In this document: piece after piece, positions 54,006 to 62,941 of the stretch | Layout: every line of letters starts with the position of its first letter | How positions within the stretch are numbered: position 1 is the stretch's first letter | Origin: Rhizobium sp. CF080 | Lineage (GTDB): Bacteria; Pseudomonadota; Alphaproteobacteria; Rhizobiales; Rhizobiaceae | DNA length: 64,000 nt | Assembly (NCBI RefSeq): GCF_000282095.2 | Contig: NZ_AKKC02000004.1 | Location: forward strand, 434,001-498,000 | Direction: 5' to 3' | Notes under the pieces: model-generated | Seen by the model: the letters and a program-made list of their open reading frames with translations, nothing else | Databases searched by the model: none | What the model was told of the DNA's origin: nothing | Position numbers and translations under genes: made by a program

Positions 54006-55825
54006 AAACGGTGAGACTGACCGCCGCGCAGGCGATGGTGCGCTATCTCGCGAACCAGATGACGGAGGAGGGGCTCCCCTTCATCGCCGGTGTCTGGGCT
54101 ATCTTCGGGCACGGCAACGTCGCCGGCATGGGCGAGGCGCTGGCGGGCATCCGCCAGGACCTGCCCACCTATCGCGGCCAGAACGAGCAGTCGATGGCGC
54201 ATGCGGCGATTGCCTATTCAAAACAGCTCCGCCGCAGCCGCGCGATGGCGGTGACCTCCTCGATCGGTCCCGGCGCGGTCAACATGGTGACGGCGGCGGC
54301 GCTGGCGCATGTGAACCGCCTGCCGGTGCTCTTCATTCCGGGCGATGTCTTCGCCAATCGCGGCCCCGATCCGGTCTTGCAGCAGATCGAGAACTTTGGC
54401 GATGGCATCGCCTCCATCAACGACTGCTTCCGGCCCGCCAGCCGCTATTTCGACCGCATCAGCCGGCCGGAACACCTTGTGACTGCGCTGCCGCGCGCCA
54501 TGCGGACCCTGACCGACCCTGCCGATTGCGGCCCGGTGACATTGGCTTTCTGCCAGGACACCCAGGCCGAGGCTTATGATTATCCGGAGAGCTTCTTCGA
54601 CAGGAAGACCTGGTACTGGCGCCGGCCGCGGCCGGATGAGAACGAGCTTGAACGCGCGGTCGCGGCGATCAGGGCCGCGAAGAACCCGGTCATCGTCGCG
54701 GGTGGCGGCGTCCATTTTTCCGGCGCGACCGAAACGCTTGCCGTCTTTGCGAGCCAGCACAATATCCCGGTCGTCGAGACGCAGGCCGGCAAGTCGGCGC
54801 TGCCCTGGGACCATGCGTCGAATTTCGGGCCGGTCGGGGTAACGGGGGCTTCCAGCGCCAATGCGATCTGCGAGAACGCGGACCTGGTAATCGGCGTCGG
54901 TACTCGTTTCCAGGATTTCACCACCGGCTCCTGGGCGCTTTTCAAGAACCTCGACCGGCGCATTCTTTCGCTCAACGTTCAGCCTTATGACAGCGCCAAG
55001 CATGAGGCGATCCCTCTTGTCTCCGACGCGAAAGTGGGGCTAGAGCTGATCAGTGCGGCACTTGGCGACAGACGTTTCTCTGCTGTCGATACCGGCCTGA
55101 AACAGGCGTGGTTCGCCAAGGCGGATGCTGTCACCGCAGCCCCCAAAGACGGAAACCTCCTGCCGACCGACATGCAGGTGATCGGCGCGGTCCAGCGGGC
55201 CTCGCGCGACAATACGGTCGTCATGTGCGCGGCCGGCACCATGCCGGGCGAGCTACATCAGCTCTGGAAGGCAGGCAGGCCGCTCTCCTACCACATGGAA
55301 TACGGTTTCTCCTGCATGGGCTACGAGATCGCCGGCGGGCTCGGCATCAAGATGGCAGAGCCGGATCGCGACGTGATCGTCATGGTCGGCGACGGTTCCT
55401 ACATGATGATGAACTCGGAGCTTGCGACCGCCGTCGCCATGGGCGTCAAGATCACCGTCGTCGTCACCGACAACCGCGGCTACGGCTGCATCAACCGGCT
55501 GCAGATGGCGACCGGGGGCGTTGAGTTCAACAATCTCTATGCCCATACCAGCCAGGTTAACCCGATGCAGATCGATTTCGCCGCCCACGCCGCGGCGATG
55601 GGGGCCGATGCCCGCAAGGTCTCCTCGATCGCCGATCTGGAAGCCGCATTGAACGGTGCGCGGGAAGCGACGGTCGCGACCGTGATCGTCATCGATACCG
55701 ATCCCTATCCGACGCCGGAAGGCGGCGGCTTCTGGTGGGACGTCGCGGTGCCGGAAGTGTCCGTCCGGCCGGAAGTGAACGAGGCCCGCGCCGCCTATGA
55801 AACGGCACTCAAGGAAAGACGCTGA
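54002..55825 (+). CDS. iolD: 3D-(3,5/4)-trihydroxycyclohexane-1,2-dione acylhydrolase
   Basis: A 607-residue thiamine-diphosphate enzyme that opens the ring of the diketo-inositol intermediate. The ThDP-binding motif is [15 protein letters not shown], and the active-site glutamate region is [13 protein letters not shown]-terminal [20 protein letters not shown] is typical for IolD. It starts in ATGA overlap with iolC and is followed by iolE after one base. Confidence 0.95.
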   Translation: MKTVRLTAAQAMVRYLANQMTEEGLPFIAGVWAIFGHGNVAGMGEALAGIRQDLPTYRGQNEQSMAHAAIAYSKQLRRSRAMAVTSSIGPGAVNMVTAAALAHVNRLPVLFIPGDVFANRGPDPVLQQIENFGDGIASINDCFRPASRYFDRISRPEHLVTALPRAMRTLTDPADCGPVTLAFCQDTQAEAYDYPESFFDRKTWYWRRPRPDENELERAVAAIRAAKNPVIVAGGGVHFSGATETLAVFASQHNIPVVETQAGKSALPWDHASNFGPVGVTGASSANAICENADLVIGVGTRFQDFTTGSWALFKNLDRRILSLNVQPYDSAKHEAIPLVSDAKVGLELISAALGDRRFSAVDTGLKQAWFAKADAVTAAPKDGNLLPTDMQVIGAVQRASRDNTVVMCAAGTMPGELHQLWKAGRPLSYHMEYGFSCMGYEIAGGLGIKMAEPDRDVIVMVGDGSYMMMNSELATAVAMGVKITVVVTDNRGYGCINRLQMATGGVEFNNLYAHTSQVNPMQIDFAAHAAAMGADARKVSSIADLEAALNGAREATVATVIVIDTDPYPTPEGGGFWWDVAVPEVSVRPEVNEARAAYETALKERR

Positions 55826-55826
55826 C

Positions 55827-56735
55827 ATGATCCTCTACGGTACCAATCCCATCGCCTGGTCGAATGACGACGACCGCTCGCTCGGCGCCCATATCAGCCT
55901 CGACCAGTGCCTCGACGAAGCCTCGAAGATCGGTTTCGACGGCATCGAGAAGGGCCACAAGTTTCCGCAGGAGCCGGTTGCGCTCAAGGCGGTGCTGGAG
56001 CCGCGCAAGCTGCGTTATGTTTCCGGCTGGCACTCGCTGAACCTGCTCACCAACTCCGTCGAGGACGAGAAAAAAGCGATGCAGCCGGCGCTCGACCTCC
56101 TCAAGGCCATGGGCTCGAAGGTCATCATCGTCTGCGAGACCTCGAACGCCATCCACGGCGATGACGGCAAGGCCGTCAACGATCGCCCGAAGCTTGCCGA
56201 CAGCGAGTGGAAATCCTTCGGCGCCGGCGTCGAGGCGTTGGCGGAATTTGCGGCGGGGCAGGGCATTGCGCTCGTCTACCACCACCACATGGGCACGATC
56301 GTCGAAAGCGAAGACGAGATCGACAAGCTGATGGCCCATACCGGCCCGCATGCGAAGCTTCTGCTCGACACCGGCCATTGCCTGTTCGGTGGCGGCGACC
56401 CGGAGCGCGCCGCGAGAAATCACATGGCCCGGGTCGGGCACATCCATGCCAAGAACGTGCGGCCCGATATCGCCGCGCAGGTGCGGAGCGAAGGCCTCTC
56501 CTTCCTGGAAGGCGTGCGCCGCGGTGTCTTCACCGTCCCGGGTGACAAGGAAGGCGGCGTCAGTTTCCCGCCGGTGCTGAAGATTGCCGCCGAGCACGGC
56601 TATCAGGGCTGGCTGGTGATCGAGGCGGAGCAGGATCCGGATGTCCGCAACCCGTTCGAATACCAGAGCATGGGCCTTTCCTCGCTGAAGGCGATGGCGC
56701 AGGCCGTCGGTCTCGACAAGGGGGCAAAGGCATGA
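55827..56735 (+). CDS. iolE: Inosose dehydratase
   Basis: A 302-residue TIM barrel of the xylose-isomerase-like family that dehydrates 2-keto-myo-inositol to the diketone used by IolD. ATG 55827 ([16 protein letters not shown]) begins at the family start. Metal-binding segments include [23 protein letters not shown] and IHAKNVRP. It needs cobalt or manganese in known relatives. It overlaps iolB by ATGA. Confidence 0.95.
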   Translation: MILYGTNPIAWSNDDDRSLGAHISLDQCLDEASKIGFDGIEKGHKFPQEPVALKAVLEPRKLRYVSGWHSLNLLTNSVEDEKKAMQPALDLLKAMGSKVIIVCETSNAIHGDDGKAVNDRPKLADSEWKSFGAGVEALAEFAAGQGIALVYHHHMGTIVESEDEIDKLMAHTGPHAKLLLDTGHCLFGGGDPERAARNHMARVGHIHAKNVRPDIAAQVRSEGLSFLEGVRRGVFTVPGDKEGGVSFPPVLKIAAEHGYQGWLVIEAEQDPDVRNPFEYQSMGLSSLKAMAQAVGLDKGAKA

Positions 56736-57541
56736 CCAGCCTGCTGCGCAAGCCGAAGGGCTCATCCGGCAAGGTGCACGATGTCACGCCGAAGGATGCC
56801 GGCTGGGGTTATGTCGGCTTCGGCCTGTATCGCCTGAAGCCCGGCGAAACCGCTGCCGAAAAGACTGGCGATACGGAAGTTATCCTCGTGCTCGTCGAGG
56901 GCAAGGCCGAGATTTCCGGCGGTGGCAGGGCTTTCGGCGAGCTCGGCGACCGGATGAACGTCTTCGAGCGCAAGCCGCCGCACTGCGTCTATATCCCGGC
57001 CGATGCCGACTGGAGCGCCAGGGCGACCACCGACTGCACACTCGCCGTCTGCACCGCGCCGGCCAGGCCCGGACGGGAGGCGGCGGTGATCGGGCCGGAA
57101 GGCCTTTCCCTCAATACCCGCGGCAGGGACGCCAATACGCGTTATATCCATCCGATCGCCATGGAGGAAAGGGACGTCGCCGAGAGCCTGCTGGTGACCG
57201 AAGTGTTCACGCCGGCCGGCAATTGGTCGTCCTATCCGCCGCACCGGCATGACGAGGACAACTTTCCCGACATGACCTATCTGGAAGAGACCTATTACCA
57301 CCGGCTGAACCCGGCGCAGGGTTTCGGCTTCCAGCGGGTGTTCACCGAAGACGGCTCGCTTGACGAGACCATGGCCGTCTCGGACCACGATCTCGTGCTG
57401 GTGCCCAAGGGCCATCATCCCTGCGGCGCGCCCTATGGCTACGAGATGTATTATCTGAACGTCATGGCCGGCCCGATCCGCAAATGGCGGTTCAAGAACC
57501 ACCCGGACCACGACTGGATCTTCAGGCGCGACAATCCCTGA
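56732..57541 (+). CDS. iolB: 5-Deoxy-glucuronate isomerase
   Basis: A 269-residue bicupin enzyme converting 5-deoxy-glucuronate to 2-deoxy-5-keto-gluconate, the kinase substrate of IolC. The second cupin has the metal-binding run [10 protein letters not shown] and LEETYYHR. It is the last gene of the iolRCDEB unit. The final enzyme of the pathway, IolA, is not in the window. Confidence 0.95.
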   Translation: MTSLLRKPKGSSGKVHDVTPKDAGWGYVGFGLYRLKPGETAAEKTGDTEVILVLVEGKAEISGGGRAFGELGDRMNVFERKPPHCVYIPADADWSARATTDCTLAVCTAPARPGREAAVIGPEGLSLNTRGRDANTRYIHPIAMEERDVAESLLVTEVFTPAGNWSSYPPHRHDEDNFPDMTYLEETYYHRLNPAQGFGFQRVFTEDGSLDETMAVSDHDLVLVPKGHHPCGAPYGYEMYYLNVMAGPIRKWRFKNHPDHDWIFRRDNP

Positions 57542-57595
57542 GAGCTGGCCTTGGAGGCTGGGTTTTCGCCTCGGAATCCGTATTCGCGATAAAAG

Positions 57596-58360
57596 TTATC
57601 CGACGAGGTAGTGGATATGCGGCCGTGAATGATGCGGTGACGCTTCTACCCGCGCTTCGACGCAAAACACGTCCCTCAGCAAAGCTTCCGTGATGATGTC
57701 CTCCGGTGCCCCGGACGCAACGATCCTGCCGCTCTGCATGACGATCAGCTGGTCGCAGAACATCGCGGCATGATTGAGATCGTGAAGCGCTATGATGCTG
57801 GTCATCGGCAGGCCGAAACCCAGCCGCATCAGGCCGATCTGATGCTGGATATCCAGATGGTTGGTCGGCTCGTCGAGGATGAGCTCCTTCGGCGATTGCG
57901 CCAGCGCCCTTGCGATATGGGCACGTTGCTTCTCGCCGCCGGACAGGGATTGCCAGCGATCGTTGCGCTTGTGCGCCATCCCGGCACGCGCAAGCGCGGT
58001 CTCGACTGCTTCGTCGTCGGCGAGCGACCAGCCTGAAAACATCGAGCGGTGCGGAAACCGGCCGAGCTTTACCACGTCCACGACCCTCAGATTGGCATTG
58101 GTCGTCGCATGCTGTTCGACGAAGGCGACGCGCTGGGCGATCGAACGCCGGCCGATGGTTTTCAGGTCCTTGCCCTCGAGCAGGATAGAGCCTGAATGCG
58201 GCTGCCTCAATCCGGCGACCAGACGCAGGAGCGAGGTCTTTCCCGAACCGTTCGGTCCGAGCAGGCCGAGCATTTTGCCCGGCTGTGCCTCGAAGGAAAC
58301 CCTCTCGAGGATGGTTTTCCTGCCAATTTTCCAGCTGAGGTTCTCGGCCTTGATGGTCAT
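57596..58360 (-). CDS. Iron-siderophore/cobalamin-type ABC transporter ATPase
   Basis: A 254-residue FecE/FhuC/BtuD-like ATPase: Walker A (GPNGSGKTS), Q-loop VAFVEQHATTNANL, signature LSGGEKQRA, Walker B (ELILDEPTNHLD) and H-loop ALHDLNHAA. It is the last gene of a three-gene importer and overlaps the permease by ATGA. The chelate (ferric siderophore, haem, cobalamin) cannot be identified from the ATPase. Confidence 0.93.
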   Translation of the reverse strand: MTIKAENLSWKIGRKTILERVSFEAQPGKMLGLLGPNGSGKTSLLRLVAGLRQPHSGSILLEGKDLKTIGRRSIAQRVAFVEQHATTNANLRVVDVVKLGRFPHRSMFSGWSLADDEAVETALARAGMAHKRNDRWQSLSGGEKQRAHIARALAQSPKELILDEPTNHLDIQHQIGLMRLGFGLPMTSIIALHDLNHAAMFCDQLIVMQSGRIVASGAPEDIITEALLRDVFCVEARVEASPHHSRPHIHYLVG

Positions 58361-59397
58361 GACGCGCGTTGGAACCGATAGAGGATGATGGAGAAGAAGG
58401 GCACGCCCACCAACGCCGTGACGACGCCGATCGGCAGGACCTGCTGCGGGATGAGTGTGCGTGACGCAATGTCCGCTACCACCATGAAAACGGCACCGAC
58501 GACCGCGCAGGCCGGCAGCAGCCGGACATGCAGCGGCCCGACGGCAAAGCGCGCCACATGCGGCACGACAAGGCCGACGAAGCCGATCGAGCCGACCATG
58601 CTGACGATCGTCGCCGTCATCATCGCCGTCAGCGCGAAGAGCACGATCCGCGCCCGCGCGACATTGACGCCGAGCGCCGCCGCCGCTTCGTCGCCGAAGG
58701 CAAAGGCATCGAGCACGCGGGCATAAAGCAGGCAGACGACCAGCGCTACGCCGACGATGATCGAGACCAGCGTCAATTCCGGCCAGCGCACGCCGCCGAA
58801 ACTGCCAAGCAACCAGAACATGACGTCGCGCGCCTGCTGGGCATTACCCGACGTCGTGACGATGTAGGAGGTTGAGGCGTTGAAAAGCTGGGACGCGGCG
58901 ACGCCGGCAAGGATGGTGCGGTCCGCACCGCCGCGCGTGCCGTTCGAAAGCAGCGCAACGAAGAAGAAGGCGGCAAAGGCACCTGCAAAGGCGCCGGTCG
59001 ACAGCGAAACGGTGCCGGCCCCCAGCCCAAGGATGACGATCGCGACGGCTCCGGTGGACGCGCCGGCGGAGATGCCGAGAACATAAGGTTCGGCCAACGG
59101 GTTACGCAGCAGCGATTGCATGATCGCTCCGGACAATGCGAGACCCGCACCACAAAAGGCCGCGACCAGTGCCCGGCTGAGACGGTAATCCCAGATGACC
59201 GTCTCGTGGATGCGGTTGAGCCCCACGGCCGTCCATCCCAGCCGGTTGGTGACGGCCGAAAAGGTCGTGGCGAGCGGGATCGGCAGATCGCCGATCCCGA
59301 CGCTTATGCCGACGGCAAGACCGATAGCTGCGAGCGAAGCCACCAGTACAGCTGCGAAAGCGAAAAGCTGCCGAAGGGAGTTGCGCGTCTCGGTCAC
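58357..59397 (-). CDS. FecCD-family ABC transporter permease
   Basis: A 346-residue permease with about ten membrane helices. GTG 59397 overlaps the receptor stop as GTGA, which fixes the start; the longer open frame upstream only covers the receptor gene. Hallmarks are DYRLSRALVAAFCGAGLALS, GAIMQSLLRNPLAEPYVLGI and the cytoplasmic coupling region GSIGFVGLVVPH. A homodimer would make the channel. Confidence 0.94.
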   Translation of the reverse strand: MTETRNSLRQLFAFAAVLVASLAAIGLAVGISVGIGDLPIPLATTFSAVTNRLGWTAVGLNRIHETVIWDYRLSRALVAAFCGAGLALSGAIMQSLLRNPLAEPYVLGISAGASTGAVAIVILGLGAGTVSLSTGAFAGAFAAFFFVALLSNGTRGGADRTILAGVAASQLFNASTSYIVTTSGNAQQARDVMFWLLGSFGGVRWPELTLVSIIVGVALVVCLLYARVLDAFAFGDEAAAALGVNVARARIVLFALTAMMTATIVSMVGSIGFVGLVVPHVARFAVGPLHVRLLPACAVVGAVFMVVADIASRTLIPQQVLPIGVVTALVGVPFFSIILYRFQRAS

Positions 59398-60416
59398 TTC
59401 AGAAGACCGAGGGCCTTCAACTGTTCGGCCACCTGTTCGGCGCCATAGATCGTCCGCACCGTCGGGTTCATGGCCTGGCCGTCCATGACAACCATCGCCT
59501 TGTTCTGCACGGCGGCGATCTGGCTGACGGCCGGATCGGCGGTCAGGAACTTGATCTTGGCTTCCGGCTTGTCGAGTTCCCACCGATTGCGATCCAGATT
59601 GGCGATGACGATCACGTCCGGATTGAGCGCGATGATGCTCTCCCAGCCAAGGGTTGGCCATTCGGCTTCGGCGGTGACGCCATTATGGCCGCCAAGGACA
59701 TCGGCGATGAAGCCGGAAGCTGCATTCTTACCGCCAAGGTAAGCATCGGCCGACGGGCTGGGGCTGGAGAACCAGAAGACGTAGGAGAGGTTCTTGCCGT
59801 CTTTCGAAACGCCGGCGCGAAGTGCAGCCTCGCGGGCCTTGAAATCGGCGATCAGTGCCTGGCCGCGATCAGCGACATCGAAGATCTGCGACAGCTCGTC
59901 GATTTCCTTGTAGAGCAGGTCCATGTTCCAAAGCTGGGCGCGGCTGCCGTACTGGTCCTTGACGTCCTTGGTGCTGAGGCAGGTGCTGGGCGAGAGATAG
60001 CTCGGAACGCCGACCTTGTCGAAATCCTCGCGCTTGGCGACCTTGCTGCTCGGGCCGATCAGGCTCGGCAAGGCGGCCGCCACGAAATCCGGGTTCTCCG
60101 CCAGGATCGATTCGAAGGTCGGGAACTCGACCGACAGCAGCTTGACCTTGGCATTGGCCGCGGCAAGCTTCGGTAACACCTTGCTCGGCCAGAAGGCGGT
60201 GCCGGCCATCTTGTCCTGAAGGCCGAGCAGCAGCAGAATCTCCGCGCTGTTCTGGCCAAGCCCGATCGCCCGTTCAGGCGCCTTCGGGAAGCTGACCTGC
60301 GTGCCGCAGTTTTCGATGGTCAACGGATATTTCGTCGATGCGAACGCCGGGGAAACGGCCAGGCTGGAGGCGGTCGCGATCAGCAGCGCGGTCAGGGCGG
60401 ATTTTAACGTGGGCAT
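59394..60416 (-). CDS. Iron-chelate-type ABC substrate-binding protein
   Basis: A 340-residue periplasmic receptor of the FecB/TroA-like fold with a signal peptide (residues 1-26, ALTALLIATASSLAVSPAFA). IENCGTQVSFPKAPERAIGL opens the mature protein and GWESIIALNPDVIVIANLDR lies in the second lobe. It heads the importer operon. The upstream 60417-60578 region is AT-rich and probably carries the promoter, but no clear RirA, Fur or Zur box was found. Ligand unknown. Confidence 0.92.
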   Translation of the reverse strand: MPTLKSALTALLIATASSLAVSPAFASTKYPLTIENCGTQVSFPKAPERAIGLGQNSAEILLLLGLQDKMAGTAFWPSKVLPKLAAANAKVKLLSVEFPTFESILAENPDFVAAALPSLIGPSSKVAKREDFDKVGVPSYLSPSTCLSTKDVKDQYGSRAQLWNMDLLYKEIDELSQIFDVADRGQALIADFKAREAALRAGVSKDGKNLSYVFWFSSPSPSADAYLGGKNAASGFIADVLGGHNGVTAEAEWPTLGWESIIALNPDVIVIANLDRNRWELDKPEAKIKFLTADPAVSQIAAVQNKAMVVMDGQAMNPTVRTIYGAEQVAEQLKALGLLK

Positions 60417-60578
60417 AACAGGGGGTCCTGATTCAAGGTCGGGACATGGCGAATAGCCGTTCCTGCTCGCTATAACAAGATAATGTGAGTCATCTTTAAT
60501 ATAGCAGGGTCAAATCCTGCGAACGGGCATCGCGGGTCGCTTTCTGACGCCTGCCCATCACAATGATCAGCGCTGACG

Positions 60579-60815
60579 TCAGATCAGGTTGCGCCGTTTT
60601 ATCTTGATCAGGGCCTTGAGCTCTTCACCGCTGATGATTGGCTCGGGGATCTGCCCGCAATGCACGAAGACCTCGATGGCCGGAAGCTCGCCGATATTCT
60701 TCTTGCAGTAGGCCAGTGCCTTTTCCAATGAGACAAAGGTCTGGCTGGGGACGTCTTCCGACCAACAGTGCACCGTGGCGGGCGCATGGGCATATCCCGG
60801 AATTCGGTTGGGCAT
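60579..60815 (-). CDS. Small hypothetical protein
   Basis: A 78-residue cytoplasmic protein that I do not recognise. ATG 60815 (MPNRIPGYAHAPATVHCWSE) has GAGG 9 bases upstream. It contains two cysteines and a helical charged tail (GEELKALIKIKRR). A longer open frame upstream is unsupported. It is alone, downstream of a 200-base spacer with no gene (60816-61019). Confidence 0.6.
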   Translation of the reverse strand: MPNRIPGYAHAPATVHCWSEDVPSQTFVSLEKALAYCKKNIGELPAIEVFVHCGQIPEPIISGEELKALIKIKRRNLI

Positions 60816-60968
60816 TCTTGGGTTTCCTCGGCGTATCGTTCTGAAGCGAATTTTTGTCACAATTAACATATGGCAAGAACGGACGGCGCATTTAGCTGCT
60901 TGAGTGGTTACCGATCCGAAAGCCGGAATAAGACATTTTGAACGAACCGCTTTGATGAACATCCACGT

Positions 60969-61003
60969 GGAGGCCATCGGTTTGAAGACCGGTCGGCGCC
61001 TCC
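60969..61003. terminator. Two-part hairpin after a 35-residue gene
   Basis: GGAGGC (60969-60974) pairs with GCCTCC (60998-61003), with an inner stem CGGT (60978-60981) and ACCG (60988-60991). It lies 17 bases past the stop of the small gene at 61020. Confidence 0.4.
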
Positions 61004-61019
61004 TTCGTCCGAGCTGCTC

Positions 61020-61127
61020 TCAGGCCAGTGCCGCAAACAGAATGCAGGCTGCGATCAGACAGCCGAGGGCTGCGTTAAGGCCAAAGTAGAACGCCAGTTC
61101 ATGTTGATGGTCGGGTTTACGGTGCAT
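61020..61127 (-). CDS. 35-residue membrane protein
   Basis: A very short gene with an excellent AGGAGGAG ribosome-binding site before ATG 61127. The peptide begins MHRKPDHQHELAFYFG, charged and His-rich, and the rest (LNAALGCLIAACILFAALA) is one membrane helix. The strong start signal and the amphipathic design support a real small membrane protein. The function is unknown. Confidence 0.65.
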   Translation of the reverse strand: MHRKPDHQHELAFYFGLNAALGCLIAACILFAALA

Positions 61128-61238
61128 ATCGTTCTCCTCCTATGAAGTCGAACCTGTCGTCGCGCTGAAAGTTCCGATCCGTTTTGGTAATGCCGCTAAA
61201 AAGGGCGCGGACGAAGGAGCACACACGGAACGCGCCGC

Positions 61239-61442
61239 CTAGTCTCCCGCTGCTCCAAGTCCCAGGGGTCCATTGATCTTGTTCAAGGTTTCCCCAAGGG
61301 ATTTGACCGCCTCCATCGTCACAGCCTGTGCCGACATCAGCATCGCAAGGTCGGCATCCTTCCCCTGGTGGGAAAGCGCAAGCGCGCGCTTGTGCAGGTG
61401 CTGGCTGATCGTGCTGAGTTGCTCAAAGGTAGTTTCGTCCAT
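61239..61442 (-). CDS. Small hypothetical helical protein
   Basis: A 67-residue protein from ATG 61442 (MDETTFEQLSTISQHLHKRA), behind GGAG at 7 bases. It is all-helical with no membrane segment, ending LNKINGPLGLGAAGD. I do not recognise the family. The in-frame extension upstream is not supported. Confidence 0.6.
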   Translation of the reverse strand: MDETTFEQLSTISQHLHKRALALSHQGKDADLAMLMSAQAVTMEAVKSLGETLNKINGPLGLGAAGD

Positions 61443-61648
61443 ATTCGTTCTCCGGGGTTTGTGCGGTTCAAAGTCGCAGACCGGCATTCGGTTCCCCACC
61501 GGCCAGCGAAAACACGCAAATCATGAAGAGCGGTGAAGATGAGGTGAAAATGGGCTCAGGAGCCAAGAACGGGCGTCGGGGCAACCAGGTGGATGACCTG
61601 ACGGGTGGGCCGTACCTCGATTGCAATTTTTAATGTGAGGCCGATGGG

Positions 61649-61774
61649 TTAGTTTCCGGCGCCCTTGCGGATCAGCTTCTCCGGCGTGAGGGGCTGATCC
61701 GGAGCTTTTTTCCGGAAAACAAACTTGGCCGGTAGCAATAGGGATGCTACGACAAACGCGATGAACGCGCGCAT
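61649..61774 (-). CDS. 41-residue membrane-anchored protein
   Basis: Starts at ATG 61774 behind GGAGG (5-base spacing). A hydrophobic N-terminus (MRAFIAFVVASLLLPAKFVF) is followed by a basic tail RKKAPDQPLTPEKLIRKG. This could be a single-pass anchor or a cleaved signal. Unknown function. Confidence 0.6.
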   Translation of the reverse strand: MRAFIAFVVASLLLPAKFVFRKKAPDQPLTPEKLIRKGAGN

Positions 61775-61834
61775 TTGATCCTCCGTTGGCACGTTTGACC
61801 GGGACGATGAGCATCTGTCCGTCAATAAAACCAA

Positions 61835-61860
61835 AGCCCCCGTGGCCGGTTCCAAGGGCT
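61835..61860 (-). terminator. Terminator for the Gly/Ser-rich protein genes
   Basis: On the minus strand AGCCC and GGGCT form the outer stem (61835-61860), followed by TTGGTTTTATTG. It is about 170 bases past the stop at 62033 and before the small gene at 61774. Confidence 0.45.
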
Positions 61861-62032
61861 CGCGACTAAAACCGATTGAATCTGCCCATCTACGTCCAAA
61901 GGTGGATTGCTGCGACTTGCTGGAGCGGTAGTTCGCTGTGCGCGCAGGATTTGAAATGCGGGCAGAGATCAGCTTACAGGGCGAGTTCCGGCCCCCACTC
62001 GTTGCGTGTGGGAGCCGGTCGCCGTTTCCCGG

Positions 62033-62476
62033 TCACTTCGGTGGCAGTATGACATTGCTTTCGGTGGTGCTTTTGACCGGCTTTTCGCCGGGAACGTGGG
62101 ACATGGTGCGCGTCTTGCTTTGCAGCTCGTCGCCCTGAACCCGCGTCTTCGTCTGCGACTTGCTGAAGGTGCCCTGATCCATGGCCTGCGCCTTAGACTG
62201 CCCCTTCAGCTGGTTCGGGTTCTCGTTGATCTTGGTCTGGCTCCTCGCCTTGCCATCAGCCGTCGCCGCGCTGCCGCCCGAACCGATCGAGGCTGTCGTG
62301 CCGTCGTCGGTCTGGCAGGCCCCCGCGGTGCCGAGCGTACTCGCCGAGGTGCCGCCTGCGGCCGCGCTGCCACCGGAGCCGACCGTGCTGGCCGAGTTGC
62401 AGTCCTGTGCAAGCGCGGGCGTGGCGGCTACCGAGGCCATAAGTGCCAGGCACGCCAGGGATATTGTCTTCGACAT
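62033..62476 (-). CDS. Secreted Gly/Ser-repeat protein A
   Basis: A 147-residue exported protein. ATG 62476 has AAGGAG 7 bases upstream. A signal peptide (ISLACLALMASVAATPALA) is followed by three imperfect repeats of the form SASTxGxGG (NSASTVGSGGSAAAGG, TSASTLGTAGACQTDDG, TTASIGSGGSAATADG) with two cysteines, then a lysine/glutamine-rich tail with SKSQTKTRVQ. The domain is not one I know. It shares the repeat with the next two genes, from which it is separated by 11 bases. Confidence 0.75.
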   Translation of the reverse strand: MSKTISLACLALMASVAATPALAQDCNSASTVGSGGSAAAGGTSASTLGTAGACQTDDGTTASIGSGGSAATADGKARSQTKINENPNQLKGQSKAQAMDQGTFSKSQTKTRVQGDELQSKTRTMSHVPGEKPVKSTTESNVILPPK

Positions 62477-62487
62477 GTCTGTCTCCT

Positions 62488-62880
62488 TCATTTCTGAGGC
62501 TTGCTGATGTCGCAGGTGCCATCCGACCGGCGTGTGACAACGGTTCCATCTGGCCTGGTGACGCTTGCCGTCGAGAAAGCCTGATTGCCGGCCGTGCCAG
62601 TTGTGACGGACGAGCCTGCGCTGGACGAAGCCGAGCCACTGCCCGAGTGCATCGTCGTTGTCTTGCCGTCGATTGTCGTCGAGGACGAAACGCTGCCGCC
62701 ACCTGCGGTTACCGATGTGGACGTGCCGTTGCCGATCGAACCCGTGCTCGCGATGACAGTGCAGGTTGTGCCGTCATCGAGTTTGACGGTCTCGGACGCA
62801 AAAGCCGAGATCGCCGTAATGGTCGCCAGGATCAGCGGCAGCGCGAACGTGCCTTTGTATGCGATTGATGCCGAGGTCAT
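62488..62880 (-). CDS. Secreted Gly/Ser-rich protein B
   Basis: A 130-residue exported protein from ATG 62880, 5 bases behind an AGGAGAGG site. A signal sequence (TFALPLILATITAISAFA) is followed by VKLDDGTTCTVIASTGSIGNG, a Gly/Ser/Thr stretch and a closing VTRPDGTVVTRRSDGTCDIS. The two DGTxC pieces, one at each end of the mature chain, could form a disulfide. Function unknown. Confidence 0.72.
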   Translation of the reverse strand: MTSASIAYKGTFALPLILATITAISAFASETVKLDDGTTCTVIASTGSIGNGTSTSVTAGGGSVSSSTTIDGKTTTMHSGSGSASSSAGSSVTTGTAGNQAFSTASVTRPDGTVVTRRSDGTCDISKPQK

Positions 62881-62899
62881 ATCGCCTCTCCTATGAACA

Positions 62900-62930
62900 G
62901 GACGAAGGCGGAACGAATCCGCCCTCGTCC
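62900..62930 (-). other. Hairpin between repeat-protein genes
   Basis: GGACGA and GGCGG (62900-62911) pair with CCGCC and TCGTCC (62919-62930) with one mismatch. It lies just past the stop of protein C. Confidence 0.4.
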
Positions 62931-62941
62931 GATGGATGGGA

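Noticed and set aside
57554..57572. GAGGC/GCCTC stem after iolB as terminator
   Set aside because: Only 5 base pairs with a 9-base loop and no T-run; too weak to call.
60504..60520. GCAGG-GTCAAAT-CCTGC resembling a tRNA T-arm
   Set aside because: No acceptor, D or anticodon arms can be formed around it; more likely a chance hairpin in the importer promoter region.
60417..60578. Search for a RirA, Fur or Zur box before the iron-chelate-type importer
   Set aside because: The AT-rich piece TATAACAAGATAATG is suggestive but matches no consensus that I can defend.
61523..61633. Plus-strand 36-codon frame (MKSGEDEVKMG to LDCNF)
   Set aside because: No Shine-Dalgarno sequence and opposite to the run of well-signalled small minus-strand genes.
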